Source: an uncultured Flavobacteriales bacterium (GTDB lineage Bacteria > Bacteroidota > Bacteroidia > Flavobacteriales_D > Sanyastnellaceae). From it: a stretch of DNA of 5,748 bases. The position numbers and the translations under genes are program-made. Position 1 is the first letter of the stretch, and each line of letters starts with the position of its first letter. The notes beneath the pieces were generated by a model that worked only from the letters and a program-made list of their open reading frames with translations, ran no database searches and had not been told where the DNA came from. The stretch lies in assembly GCA_938092195.1 (NCBI GenBank), contig CALKHD010000145.1, forward strand, positions 1-5,748, given 5' to 3'. Below, in pieces: positions 1 to 5,748 of this stretch.

Positions 1-325
1 TGGAACAGCTGTCGAGTTTCCCCGATTGTGGCATCAATTGTGAATCTCCCTCGTCGCGGTCCATGCGGTCCAGCATGATGTCGGCAAAAAGCGCGATTTC
101 AGTGTGGGATTCAAAGCCGATTCCCGCGGATGGCGCCGAACCAGAGTGGCAACCCTGGCAATGGTTCTCGACCAAAGGCAAAATGTCCATCCCATAGCTG
201 GCATCTATGGCATCACATTCAAAGGGTGCCCCAAGCGTCTCCAGGTCATCATAGGTGCATCCCGACAGCAGGATGGCCAAGATGGGTGCCCAAGTATGTT
301 GCATTGTGATTCGCATGATGTTCAT
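1..325 (-). CDS. Small c-type cytochrome lipoprotein (partial; C-terminus lies beyond the left edge)
   Basis: Reading the minus strand from base 325 gives 108 open codons with no stop before the window edge. The N-terminus has a short hydrophobic stretch (about residues 12-20) ending in a lipobox, LLSGC, with the lipidated cysteine near residue 23, so the protein should be exported and anchored in a membrane facing the periplasm or cell surface. One covalent heme-binding motif, CQGCH, lies at about residues 56-60, and a downstream Met-Pro (98-99) is a plausible source of the distal heme ligand. The order lipobox, acidic linker, CxxCH, then MPxxGxLxxC matches small Bacteroidota cytochrome c lipoproteins of roughly 120-130 residues (from memory), so only the last 15-20 residues are probably missing. 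The role is presumably electron transfer; the partner is unknown. The start could be the ATG at 325 or the one at 316; the second gives a more typical signal peptide. No clear ribosome binding site is visible. Confidence 0.8.
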   Translation of the reverse strand, partial: MNIMRITMQHTWAPILAILLSGCTYDDLETLGAPFECDAIDASYGMDILPLVENHCQGCHSGSAPSAGIGFESHTEIALFADIMLDRMDRDEGDSQLMPQSGKLDSCS

Positions 326-621
326 CCATTCTACTTGTCCGGAACGTCGCCAACTAAATGATTACCAACAGACTAAGACACAAATTCAATCAAGGCCACT
401 TCGATCATCATCAGGGGCAGAACGCAACCAATCGACGTGGCAGTATACAGCACAAGTTGGGCAGTCTCAAGGTCCAAGCAAAAGACACAGGTCAGGGCCA
501 TGAACATGACCTGTTGAAACGCTGCCTGAGGCCACCAAAGAAATGCCCCGGGGCAAAGATTCAGAGCCAAATTGCCCAACTCAGAGCCAAATTGCCCAAC
601 GTGAATTCAACTCTACCCTCC
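326..621. other. Region between divergent genes without a securely supported gene
   Basis: This stretch separates the divergently oriented cytochrome lipoprotein and propeller lipoprotein genes. The plus-strand frame of the propeller gene stays open back to an ATG at 358, but the extra 88 residues are rich in Gln, His, Lys and Asn and look like translated non-coding DNA upstream of a normal lipoprotein signal. Besides the 20-bp tandem repeat and the minus-strand hydrophobic frame (both listed separately) I see no RNA gene, terminator or strong match to the Bacteroidota promoter pattern (TTG, then TAnnTTTG). Promoters for both flanking genes are expected here but cannot be placed. Confidence 0.6.
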
Positions 622-623
622 AT
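373..623 (-). pseudogene. Possible small hydrophobic membrane-protein frame, apparently broken by a 20-bp duplication
   Basis: On the minus strand a frame ends at TAG (375-373) and is open back to about base 607, but as it stands it has no ATG before the one at 507, which would give only 44 residues. The sequence is rich in Leu, Val, Met, Phe and Cys, with hydrophobic stretches reading VMFMALTCVFCL and, after a short acidic gap, a longer one near the end, as expected of a small membrane protein. If one copy of the 20-bp tandem repeat at 561-600 is removed, the frame joins an ATG at 623 and becomes a 76-residue protein. With both copies present, translation from 623 reaches TGA inside the repeat after about 20 residues. 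The ATG at 623 shares its CATG with the plus-strand start at 622, which may be coincidence. It lies 47 bp upstream of the cytochrome lipoprotein and could have been co-transcribed with it. I recognise no family. It could equally be non-coding DNA, because the opposite strand is also open here. Confidence 0.22.
561..600. repeat. Perfect 20-bp tandem direct repeat (two copies)
   Basis: The unit TCAGAGCCAAATTGCCCAAC occurs at 561-580 and again at 581-600 with no mismatch and no spacer. The second copy ends directly before a GTG (601) that is in frame with the propeller lipoprotein gene, and 21 bp before its preferred ATG (622). The unit length is not a multiple of three, so this sequence is unlikely to lie inside a conserved coding frame on either strand. 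Perfect identity suggests a recent slippage duplication, or an assembly error. A pair of binding sites two helical turns apart is possible, but the unit is not palindromic. Confidence 0.95.
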
Positions 624-1758
624 GATTCAGGATTCCTTTCCTTCGAATGCGTTTCGCAAGGCAGCACTGCCGCTTTTGACCTTGGCCGTATTCGGGTCAG
701 GTTGTGGACCCCGCATGTGGACCCCAGACGAGCAAGGAATCCAGCACGCTCAAATGAAAGGAAGCTGGCGGGCATTGGCGGTGACCGGCAACAACGAGGC
801 CTGGCTGGCCGGCTCTACCGGAGAATGGCTGCATCTGCACAGCCAAGGTTCGCATCCCGCCGTGGCCCATTATCAAGACGCGATATTCATCTCTCCTGAT
901 TCAAATCTGGTCCCCCATTACCGGGGGATTGCGGTGACCCCCCATGCTGTATTGGGATCGGTCATCGCCTCGCCAGGATTCATTCGCAGGGCTGAATTTG
1001 ATGACGCGGGCAAACTGAACCTGCCCCGGAACAGCGCTTGGATGGAGGAAGATTCAGCTGTATTCATGGATGCCATTTTGGCCGTGAACGACTGCACCCT
1101 TGTGGCCATGGGAGACCCCATCAACGGATGTCTGTGCGTGATTCGGTCCGAAGATGAGGGGCGCTCATGGGCAAAGGTGCCCTGTGCTTTGAACGGCCTT
1201 CCTGGCGTCCCTTTGGCCAAAGAAGGCGAGGCAGCCTTTGCCGCCTCCAATGGAAACCTGGCCTCGGCAGGAGACACCCTTTGGATGCTCTCAGGGGGCG
1301 GAGCATCACGGGTCTATCGCAGCCTCGATCGGGGACAAAGCTGGATTGCTTTTGACACCCCTCTGCAACAAGGAGGCACCATGACAGGCGGATTTTCAAT
1401 GGCCTTCTCAGACGCCCATCGCGGCATCATTTGGGGCGGGAATTGGGAAGACAAAACCGGACAAAATTCACGCGGTGCCGTCACCACAAACGGCGGAGAA
1501 ACGTGGACCTTGGTCTCGGAAGGACAAGGACCTGGCTATGCTTCATCGGTGCAATACCGCCCCGGAAGCCATGGCCAACAATGCGTGTTGGTGGGAAAAC
1601 CAGGCGGCATAGACTTGAGCCATGACGGTGGCCAGAGCTGGCGCCACTTCTCTGACAGCGCCTTCTACACCGCCCGCTTTAGTCCGGATGGCAGCTGGCT
1701 GTGGCTGGCTGGCCCAAACAACGTTGGCCGGATTCAATCCAATCTCTTGGGCTGGTGA
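622..1758 (+). CDS. Lipoprotein beta-propeller with Asp-box (BNR) repeats, YCF48-like family
   Basis: Taken from ATG 622, the protein has 378 residues. The N-terminus carries FRK followed by a hydrophobic run and the lipobox GSGC, with the lipidated cysteine at residue 28, so it should be a membrane-anchored lipoprotein outside the cytoplasm. Four Asp-box motifs of the form S/T-x-D/N-x-G-x-S/T-W are spread through it: SEDEGRSW (176-183), SLDRGQSW (234-241), TTNGGETW (288-295) and SHDGGQSW (333-340). Such motifs sit at turns between blades of a beta-propeller. MGDPINGC (163-170), KEGEAAFAAS (about 200-209) and TGGFS (about 255-259) match, from memory, a Bacteroidota family of about 350 residues often annotated 'oxidoreductase' or YCF48-related. 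No redox motif is visible, so that label is not supported. A scaffolding or binding role is more likely than catalysis. GTG 601 is an alternative start seven codons upstream. The gene converges on the methyltransferase gene with 6 bp between stop codons. Confidence 0.85.
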   Translation: MIQDSFPSNAFRKAALPLLTLAVFGSGCGPRMWTPDEQGIQHAQMKGSWRALAVTGNNEAWLAGSTGEWLHLHSQGSHPAVAHYQDAIFISPDSNLVPHYRGIAVTPHAVLGSVIASPGFIRRAEFDDAGKLNLPRNSAWMEEDSAVFMDAILAVNDCTLVAMGDPINGCLCVIRSEDEGRSWAKVPCALNGLPGVPLAKEGEAAFAASNGNLASAGDTLWMLSGGGASRVYRSLDRGQSWIAFDTPLQQGGTMTGGFSMAFSDAHRGIIWGGNWEDKTGQNSRGAVTTNGGETWTLVSEGQGPGYASSVQYRPGSHGQQCVLVGKPGGIDLSHDGGQSWRHFSDSAFYTARFSPDGSWLWLAGPNNVGRIQSNLLGW

Positions 1759-1764
1759 CTTTTC

Positions 1765-2379
1765 TCAATGGGGACGCGCAGCCACCACACGCGTGACTTC
1801 CGCCGTCCCCTGATGGTAGGGGCCCTCATCCAGCTCCACTTCTTCTGTGGTCAGAATGGATGGATTCAAACCCGCGAAGTCGGACGTCAGCATGTCTGTG
1901 GTGAACAACATGGACAGGTCTTTGGGACCTCCCGATTGGAAGGCCAGTTGACCCGGGCCAAAGCCCTCTAGAATCAATGTGCCCCCGGGTTTCAACCATT
2001 GTGCCACTCTGCGGTGAAAAAGAGGACGCAAGTCCTTCGGCAAATGCAGGTAACACAGGGCCACCACATCAAACTCCTCATTGGGTTCCCAATCGGCAGC
2101 ATCTCCGCATTCAGCCTCGATGTGAACCTTCTTTGTTCTGGCCAAAGCCAGCGATTTTTCTACCCCAACTGCGGAGGCATCGAAAGACCGAACAGACCAA
2201 CCTTGTCCTGCGGCGTGGGTCGCATTTCGTCCTTCCCCGTCCCCTGGAAGGAGAATTCGACCGGGGGACAATTTGGCCAACTGGGCCGCAAAAAAGGCGT
2301 TTGGGCCATGGCCGTAGACCATGTCTTCATTTCGAAAACGTTCATCCCAAAAAGCCCCGGGAGATGTCGTTCGCTTCAT
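1765..2379 (-). CDS. Class I SAM-dependent methyltransferase, substrate unknown
   Basis: This 204-residue protein has the usual layout of a small soluble Rossmann-fold methyltransferase. Near the N-terminus FWDERF and YGHGPNAFF (about 10-30) resemble the entry segment of TehB- and thiopurine-methyltransferase-like proteins. Motif I, the SAM-binding glycine-rich loop, is ILLPGDGEGRNA (42-53). The acidic residue expected at the end of strand beta-2 is D67, in SFDAS. GDAADW (92-97) fits the adenine-contacting loop, FDVVAL (103-108) is strand beta-4, and LKPGG (129-133) precedes strand beta-5. The C-terminal part (about 140-204) would shape the substrate pocket and resembles other members of the methyltransferase-25/TehB-like group, which does not fix the substrate; small molecules are typical. 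The start at 2379 lies 23 bp after the phenylalanine hydroxylase stop, which suggests co-transcription. The start codon lies in a small hairpin flanked by direct repeats (separate entry). Confidence 0.9.
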   Translation of the reverse strand: MKRTTSPGAFWDERFRNEDMVYGHGPNAFFAAQLAKLSPGRILLPGDGEGRNATHAAGQGWSVRSFDASAVGVEKSLALARTKKVHIEAECGDAADWEPNEEFDVVALCYLHLPKDLRPLFHRRVAQWLKPGGTLILEGFGPGQLAFQSGGPKDLSMLFTTDMLTSDFAGLNPSILTTEEVELDEGPYHQGTAEVTRVVAARPH

Positions 2380-2395
2380 TCAGCGAATGTCGTTC
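2364..2395 (-). repeat. 9-bp direct repeats around a hairpin that holds the methyltransferase start codon
   Basis: On the plus strand ATGTCGTTC occurs at 2364-2372 and again at 2387-2395, a period of 23 bp. Between them TCGCT (2371-2375) and AGCGA (2382-2386) form a 5-bp stem with a 6-base loop. In the minus-strand transcript the loop is GAATGA, and it contains the AUG start codon at 2379-2377. The right-hand repeat copy is in the gap after the hydroxylase gene; the left-hand one covers codons 3 to 5 of the methyltransferase. The identities are exact, but a stem this short may be chance and no regulatory role is shown. Confidence 0.5.
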
Positions 2396-2402
2396 AATCC
2401 AA

Positions 2403-3113
2403 CTAGAGGCCCTCAAACCAATGATTCAAACTCCGAATCACTTCTGAAATGTCATCGATCAGAAAGTAGGTGGTCTGAATCTCCGTGGTGGTGAATGGCG
2501 TGGTCATCACCCCTTCCATCGTGAATTTCCGGAGGTCATCACGAAGCGCCCAAGCGTGTTGGGTTTCTCCATGTGAGCTCATGATGCCCGCGCCAAAGGC
2601 CATGGGCACTCCCCGCTCTTCCACAAAGCCGAATTCAACGAAAAACCAATACAGCCGTTGGAGCTCCAGCACCCTCTGTTCTTGCCCCTGCAGGGCCACA
2701 CCGATTTCACCAAAGCGCTGCATAAAGGCTGCAAAGTCCGGGTTCATTAAAGGTGGCACATGACCAAAGGTGTCGTGGAACATGTCTGGCTCCTCGAGGT
2801 AATCCAGCTGATGGGGCTGACGGACCCAAGTCGAGGTGCAAAATTGACGCTGGGCCAAGAGTGCGAAAAAGTCATCGACCGGAATCAGACCAGGAACGAT
2901 CTGCAAACTCCAGCCGGTCTTCTCAGTCAGCTCCTCGGCCATTCGCTCCACCCTTGGAATTTCCAATTCGGTCAGCGAGGTCATGCTGTCCAACGCATTC
3001 AAATACAGCCCCGCTCCTTTGTCCTGAAGCAAGTCGCGTTGACGGCGATACAAAGTGGACCAGGTTCCATGCTGGACCTTTCCATACTGCGGCTGAAATA
3101 ATGAAGCGTTCAT
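2403..3113 (-). CDS. phhA: Phenylalanine 4-hydroxylase (pterin- and iron-dependent)
   Basis: The protein has 236 residues from ATG 3113. It belongs to the aromatic amino acid hydroxylase family, which uses non-heme Fe(II), tetrahydropterin and O2 to convert phenylalanine to tyrosine in the cytoplasm. The iron site is plain: HDTFGH supplies H113 and H118, and the Glu of YWFFVEFG supplies E160, in the same order and near-identical spacing as in the Chromobacterium and human enzymes. The substrate-pocket segment AFGAGIMSSHGE (about 170-181) also matches the family. There is no N-terminal ACT regulatory domain, so it is the short bacterial form, a little shorter than the 262-297 residues usual in Proteobacteria. 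An in-frame extension reaches 3272, but it would overlap the aminopeptidase gene and is not family-like, so I start at 3113, 59 bp after the aminopeptidase stop. No pterin carbinolamine dehydratase gene is present in the window; one is expected elsewhere in the genome. Confidence 0.95.
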   Translation of the reverse strand: MNASLFQPQYGKVQHGTWSTLYRRQRDLLQDKGAGLYLNALDSMTSLTELEIPRVERMAEELTEKTGWSLQIVPGLIPVDDFFALLAQRQFCTSTWVRQPHQLDYLEEPDMFHDTFGHVPPLMNPDFAAFMQRFGEIGVALQGQEQRVLELQRLYWFFVEFGFVEERGVPMAFGAGIMSSHGETQHAWALRDDLRKFTMEGVMTTPFTTTEIQTTYFLIDDISEVIRSLNHWFEGL

Positions 3114-3172
3114 GGGGCATTCAGTGTTCTTCTGTCGCGTTCCATCCGATTGTTTGGCGCGCGTCACGCCAC

Positions 3173-5683
3173 TTACTCCAAAACAACGCGTGAGGTTACC
3201 CTTTCTCCATCTCGGGTGTCCCACATCACGGTATAAACCCCACGTGACCACATGGACACATCCATGGACCATGGCCTTCCTGCCTCACATCGGCCCCGGC
3301 TTTGCAACGCACCATTTGGACCGAAAACGGCATACTGAACCGCCCCCAATGGGGGCGTCAAATTCAACTGGGCCTGCGCGGGGTTGGGGTAAACTGACGC
3401 CCATTCTTCGCGGTCTTCAGTCTCAGATTCATCCAGCCCCAAAGCCACGTCGCCATTGGCAAAGGCGTATTGGCCCTTGCGCAAGAAAGAGACTTTGAAG
3501 ACCCCACTTCCATTGAAGGCAGACCCCATTTGAATTTCATAATCCGGGTACTCTTGCCAAGGGTCGCCGGCCTCGGCTCGCCAAGCGAGGAAGGCATTGA
3601 TTTCTGTGGCCCCATAAAGGTCGTTGTCCAGCTCATCCTCATCGCCTCCACGGTACGTAAAACGAGCGTCAAGCACCATCCCTTCTTCCGGCCAAACCCC
3701 ATCCACGGTCCAGAAATGCGTGCTGCTGATTTGATCCATGTAAAAGGCAAAGTCTGCAGGCGTTTCCCCTTCTGCCCCGTCGGGCCCTGCCCAGTGATGC
3801 TCCACGCGAACAAGCGCGCTGTCTCCCTCATTGATTTCGTCGCAACCAATGCGCATGTCCACCCAAGGCAAGTTCTGCAATGACGTGGTTTCTGTGATCC
3901 AATAATCGAGGTCCATTCGGCCTTGGTTCAAGGCCCCTTCGGCATTCAGCGCCACAAAAACCGGTTCCAAAGCCGTGACCACCTCTGCTGTGGCGTATTG
4001 TCCTCCCACCACAATTTGAGTGACTTCCTTGTTGCCTTGGGCATCCCACACCGTCACGTCCAACGGTTCGTTCTGGTGGTGGTTCTCACACTCCCGCAAC
4101 TTCTGCTGCACATGCAAGGTGGTGAGCGCACCGGTGGGCGCCCCCAGCCCCATGGTAGAAGTGCTGTCCAGAACCCAAGTCGAAAATCCGGGTTGGCGAA
4201 TGTGGGCATCAAACCAAGGGGTCAAGTCCACCCCGGTGGCCGTTTCCCATGCCGCCTCCAGCATCACATCATCGAGTGCTTGGCCATACTCTGTGGCGAG
4301 GACGGCCTGCCCTCCTGACCGAAACAGGTCATCGCCCAGGTAATTCCGCAGGTTGTGGACCACGGATGCTCCTTTGTTGTAGCTGTGGCGACCATAGATC
4401 TGAGCATCGGGGATGGGTGACAACGCCCAAAACCCTTCATCATCGATGTGGGCCTGCTCCAACACAAACAACTGGTTGTCCTTGACCATTTCCACAAATT
4501 CCTCCCTGCCGCTCAAGATTTCCTCGAAGAGGTGGCTGGAATATTCCGCAAACCCCTCCTTGATCCACATGTGGTTGTGCAACCGAGGAGACAGCATGTC
4601 GCCCCACCAGTGGTGGCCCAGCTCATGGCCGTACAACCCCTCGTTCTGGAAGTTGGAATTCTGGAGCATGGATACGGGATAGGCAATGTTGGTGGGGTGT
4701 TCCATGGCTCCTTTTCCGGTGATCACATACCCCACGCGCTCCCAAGCGTGAGGGCCCCACCAGTCTTCCAGAGCATCGATGCAAACCGGCAAGTCCACAA
4801 ATCGGTTGCGCATGGTTTGCAGGTCGGCTGGCTGGGCCGTGAGGCGAATCGGAATGTCGCCGTAGACACCAGTGTGAACCGTGTCAAAATCCTCGTATTG
4901 TCCCACGGCAATCGCACTCAAATAAGTGGGGATGGGCTGCGGCATGTCGAAGACGCGCCGAATGGTGTCTCCGCCCAAGCTGTCGGTTTGAATCCAGTTT
5001 CCCTGGCCGTGAAACCGCTTTCCTCCCGCACTTGTGATGGCATAGGTATAGGCGGCCCGCTCTTTGAATTGATCAAAACACGGGTACCATGCCTTGCCGT
5101 GGTTTGGCGGAATGCTGGTGAGACCGATGCCCAAACTGTAGATGTAATCTCCCGTGAGGTACATCCCGCCCCAATAAGGGTCCGTACCCGGTTGACCGTG
5201 GTAATGAATGGCCAATGCCTGGGGACCAACACTGGGCCATCCGCCTTCCGGGGCCTGAATAAAAATGGAGTCTCCTACTTGATCAAACCCCCAACTGTTG
5301 CCCTCCAATTGAACCGAATCGACCTCCATGGACCCCATGAGGTCAAACCAGAGGTTTTGCGCCCCCGGCTCGGTGGTTTCGAAATCGATGGTGGCCAATC
5401 CCGTGACTTGAAGTGACGATGCGGCTGTCACATCCAACTCCAAACCGTAATGAACCACATCGAAAGAGTCGCTCCTAGAAAGGGAGCCAGTCATGTCGAA
5501 ATTTTCGGAAGAAGCCGCCCCGCCTCCAGACTGGGCTGCCAATGGCAAATGCACATGGCGGCAACCATGGTGCGACAAGTCTCGGGCCACCGTTCGGCGA
5601 AGTGGTGGGATTTCGGTTTCCGACTGCGCCAAAAAGCTGGCTGAAAATGCAGTAAAAACTGCCAACATCAGGGTGCGAAGCAT
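3173..5683 (-). CDS. Secreted M1-family zinc aminopeptidase with T9SS C-terminal sorting domain
   Basis: This 836-residue protein begins with a signal peptide (residues 1 to about 19, ending FLA before Q20). The M1 peptidase part covers roughly residues 70-500. The zinc site is HELGH (H353, E354, H357) with the third ligand E376 in KEGFAEY, giving HExxH-x18-E. GAMEH (325-329) stands where most M1 enzymes have GAMEN, a variant I recall as usual in the exported Bacteroidota subgroup. Y435, in SYNKGA, is the likely transition-state tyrosine. WYPCFD (about 199-204) is also family-like. Residues 500-760 are not assigned. The C-terminus (about 764-836) begins VYPNPA and ends RVVLE, a type A T9SS sorting domain, so the enzyme should cross the outer membrane and be released or attached to the surface, cutting N-terminal residues from external peptides. 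An in-frame TAA lies 9 bp upstream of ATG 5683, which fixes the start there or at Met6. It may be the first gene of an operon with the hydroxylase and methyltransferase genes. Confidence 0.93.
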   Translation of the reverse strand: MLRTLMLAVFTAFSASFLAQSETEIPPLRRTVARDLSHHGCRHVHLPLAAQSGGGAASSENFDMTGSLSRSDSFDVVHYGLELDVTAASSLQVTGLATIDFETTEPGAQNLWFDLMGSMEVDSVQLEGNSWGFDQVGDSIFIQAPEGGWPSVGPQALAIHYHGQPGTDPYWGGMYLTGDYIYSLGIGLTSIPPNHGKAWYPCFDQFKERAAYTYAITSAGGKRFHGQGNWIQTDSLGGDTIRRVFDMPQPIPTYLSAIAVGQYEDFDTVHTGVYGDIPIRLTAQPADLQTMRNRFVDLPVCIDALEDWWGPHAWERVGYVITGKGAMEHPTNIAYPVSMLQNSNFQNEGLYGHELGHHWWGDMLSPRLHNHMWIKEGFAEYSSHLFEEILSGREEFVEMVKDNQLFVLEQAHIDDEGFWALSPIPDAQIYGRHSYNKGASVVHNLRNYLGDDLFRSGGQAVLATEYGQALDDVMLEAAWETATGVDLTPWFDAHIRQPGFSTWVLDSTSTMGLGAPTGALTTLHVQQKLRECENHHQNEPLDVTVWDAQGNKEVTQIVVGGQYATAEVVTALEPVFVALNAEGALNQGRMDLDYWITETTSLQNLPWVDMRIGCDEINEGDSALVRVEHHWAGPDGAEGETPADFAFYMDQISSTHFWTVDGVWPEEGMVLDARFTYRGGDEDELDNDLYGATEINAFLAWRAEAGDPWQEYPDYEIQMGSAFNGSGVFKVSFLRKGQYAFANGDVALGLDESETEDREEWASVYPNPAQAQLNLTPPLGAVQYAVFGPNGALQSRGRCEAGRPWSMDVSMWSRGVYTVMWDTRDGERVTSRVVLE

Positions 5684-5748
5684 GCCGGAAATTTACACCC
5701 TGTCTTTGAGCCGCCGCAGACCCTCCAAAGCCTGCCTTCACGATGAAC
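5684..5748 (-). promoter_or_regulatory. Leader of the aminopeptidase gene
   Basis: These 65 bases precede the aminopeptidase start and should hold part or all of its promoter. On the minus strand TAAATTTC (5695-5688) resembles the Bacteroidota -7 element TAnnTTTG, but no TTG lies at the usual distance upstream and the element sits only 4 bases before the start codon, so I do not call a promoter. An ATG at 5743 on the plus strand is too close to the edge to judge as the start of a divergent gene. Confidence 0.25.

Noticed and set aside
358..621. N-terminal extension of the propeller lipoprotein to ATG 358
   Set aside because: It would put 88 polar, Gln/His/Lys-rich residues ahead of a standard lipoprotein signal and would include the 20-bp repeat. 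ATG 622 (or GTG 601) gives a normal signal peptide.
1977..2447. Two overlapping plus-strand open frames opposite the methyltransferase
   Set aside because: They are antisense to a gene with clear SAM-binding motifs, and their translations look random.
3155..3171. Hairpin TGGCG/CGCCA after the aminopeptidase stop as a terminator
   Set aside because: The stem is only 5 bp and no T-run follows on the minus strand, so it is not a credible intrinsic terminator.
3114..3272. N-terminal extension of phenylalanine hydroxylase to ATG 3272
   Set aside because: It overlaps the aminopeptidase C-terminus in another frame and does not resemble the enzyme family. The family-like sequence begins at ATG 3113.
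4448..5416. Long plus-strand open frame of 322 codons opposite the aminopeptidase
   Set aside because: It lies fully antisense to a gene with clear zinc-site motifs, and its translation shows no domain or signal. It is a shadow of the real gene.
5688..5695. TAAATTTC as a -7 promoter element for the aminopeptidase gene
   Set aside because: No TTG-type -33 element is correctly spaced, and it is only 4 bases from the start codon.

Overview
The window looks like ordinary chromosomal DNA of a Bacteroidota bacterium, most likely in or near the Flavobacteriia but richer in G+C (a little above 50% by eye) than most of that group. The evidence is a secreted M1 peptidase ending in a type IX secretion system (T9SS) sorting domain, two lipoproteins of kinds common in this phylum, and the absence of clear Shine-Dalgarno sequences before the genes. 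I see no RNA gene, insertion sequence, CRISPR array, phage gene or defence gene.

Layout from left to right: (1) Bases 1-325, minus strand, hold the N-terminal ~108 residues of a small c-type cytochrome lipoprotein that runs off the left edge. (2) Bases 326-621 hold no securely supported gene. They contain a perfect 20-bp tandem duplication (561-600) and a minus-strand reading frame for a small hydrophobic protein that this duplication appears to break. (3) Bases 622-1758, plus strand, encode a lipoprotein beta-propeller with four Asp-box (BNR) motifs, related to the YCF48-like proteins often annotated 'oxidoreductase' in Bacteroidota. (4) Three minus-strand genes follow, pointing toward it: a class I SAM-dependent methyltransferase (2379-1765), phenylalanine 4-hydroxylase (3113-2403) and a large T9SS-exported M1 aminopeptidase (5683-3173). 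(5) The last 65 bases are the leader of the aminopeptidase gene.

The three minus-strand genes are spaced 59 bp and 23 bp apart with no convincing terminator between them, so they may be co-transcribed in the order aminopeptidase, phenylalanine hydroxylase, methyltransferase. A loose metabolic reading is possible: the exported peptidase frees amino acids outside the cell, and the hydroxylase converts imported phenylalanine to tyrosine. The methyltransferase substrate is unknown. This link is inference from adjacency only. The methyltransferase and propeller genes converge with 6 bp between their stop codons.

I did not find an obviously new multi-gene system. The points most worth checking are the 20-bp duplication together with the small membrane-protein frame it breaks, and the start codon of the methyltransferase, which lies in a hairpin loop flanked by 9-bp direct repeats.
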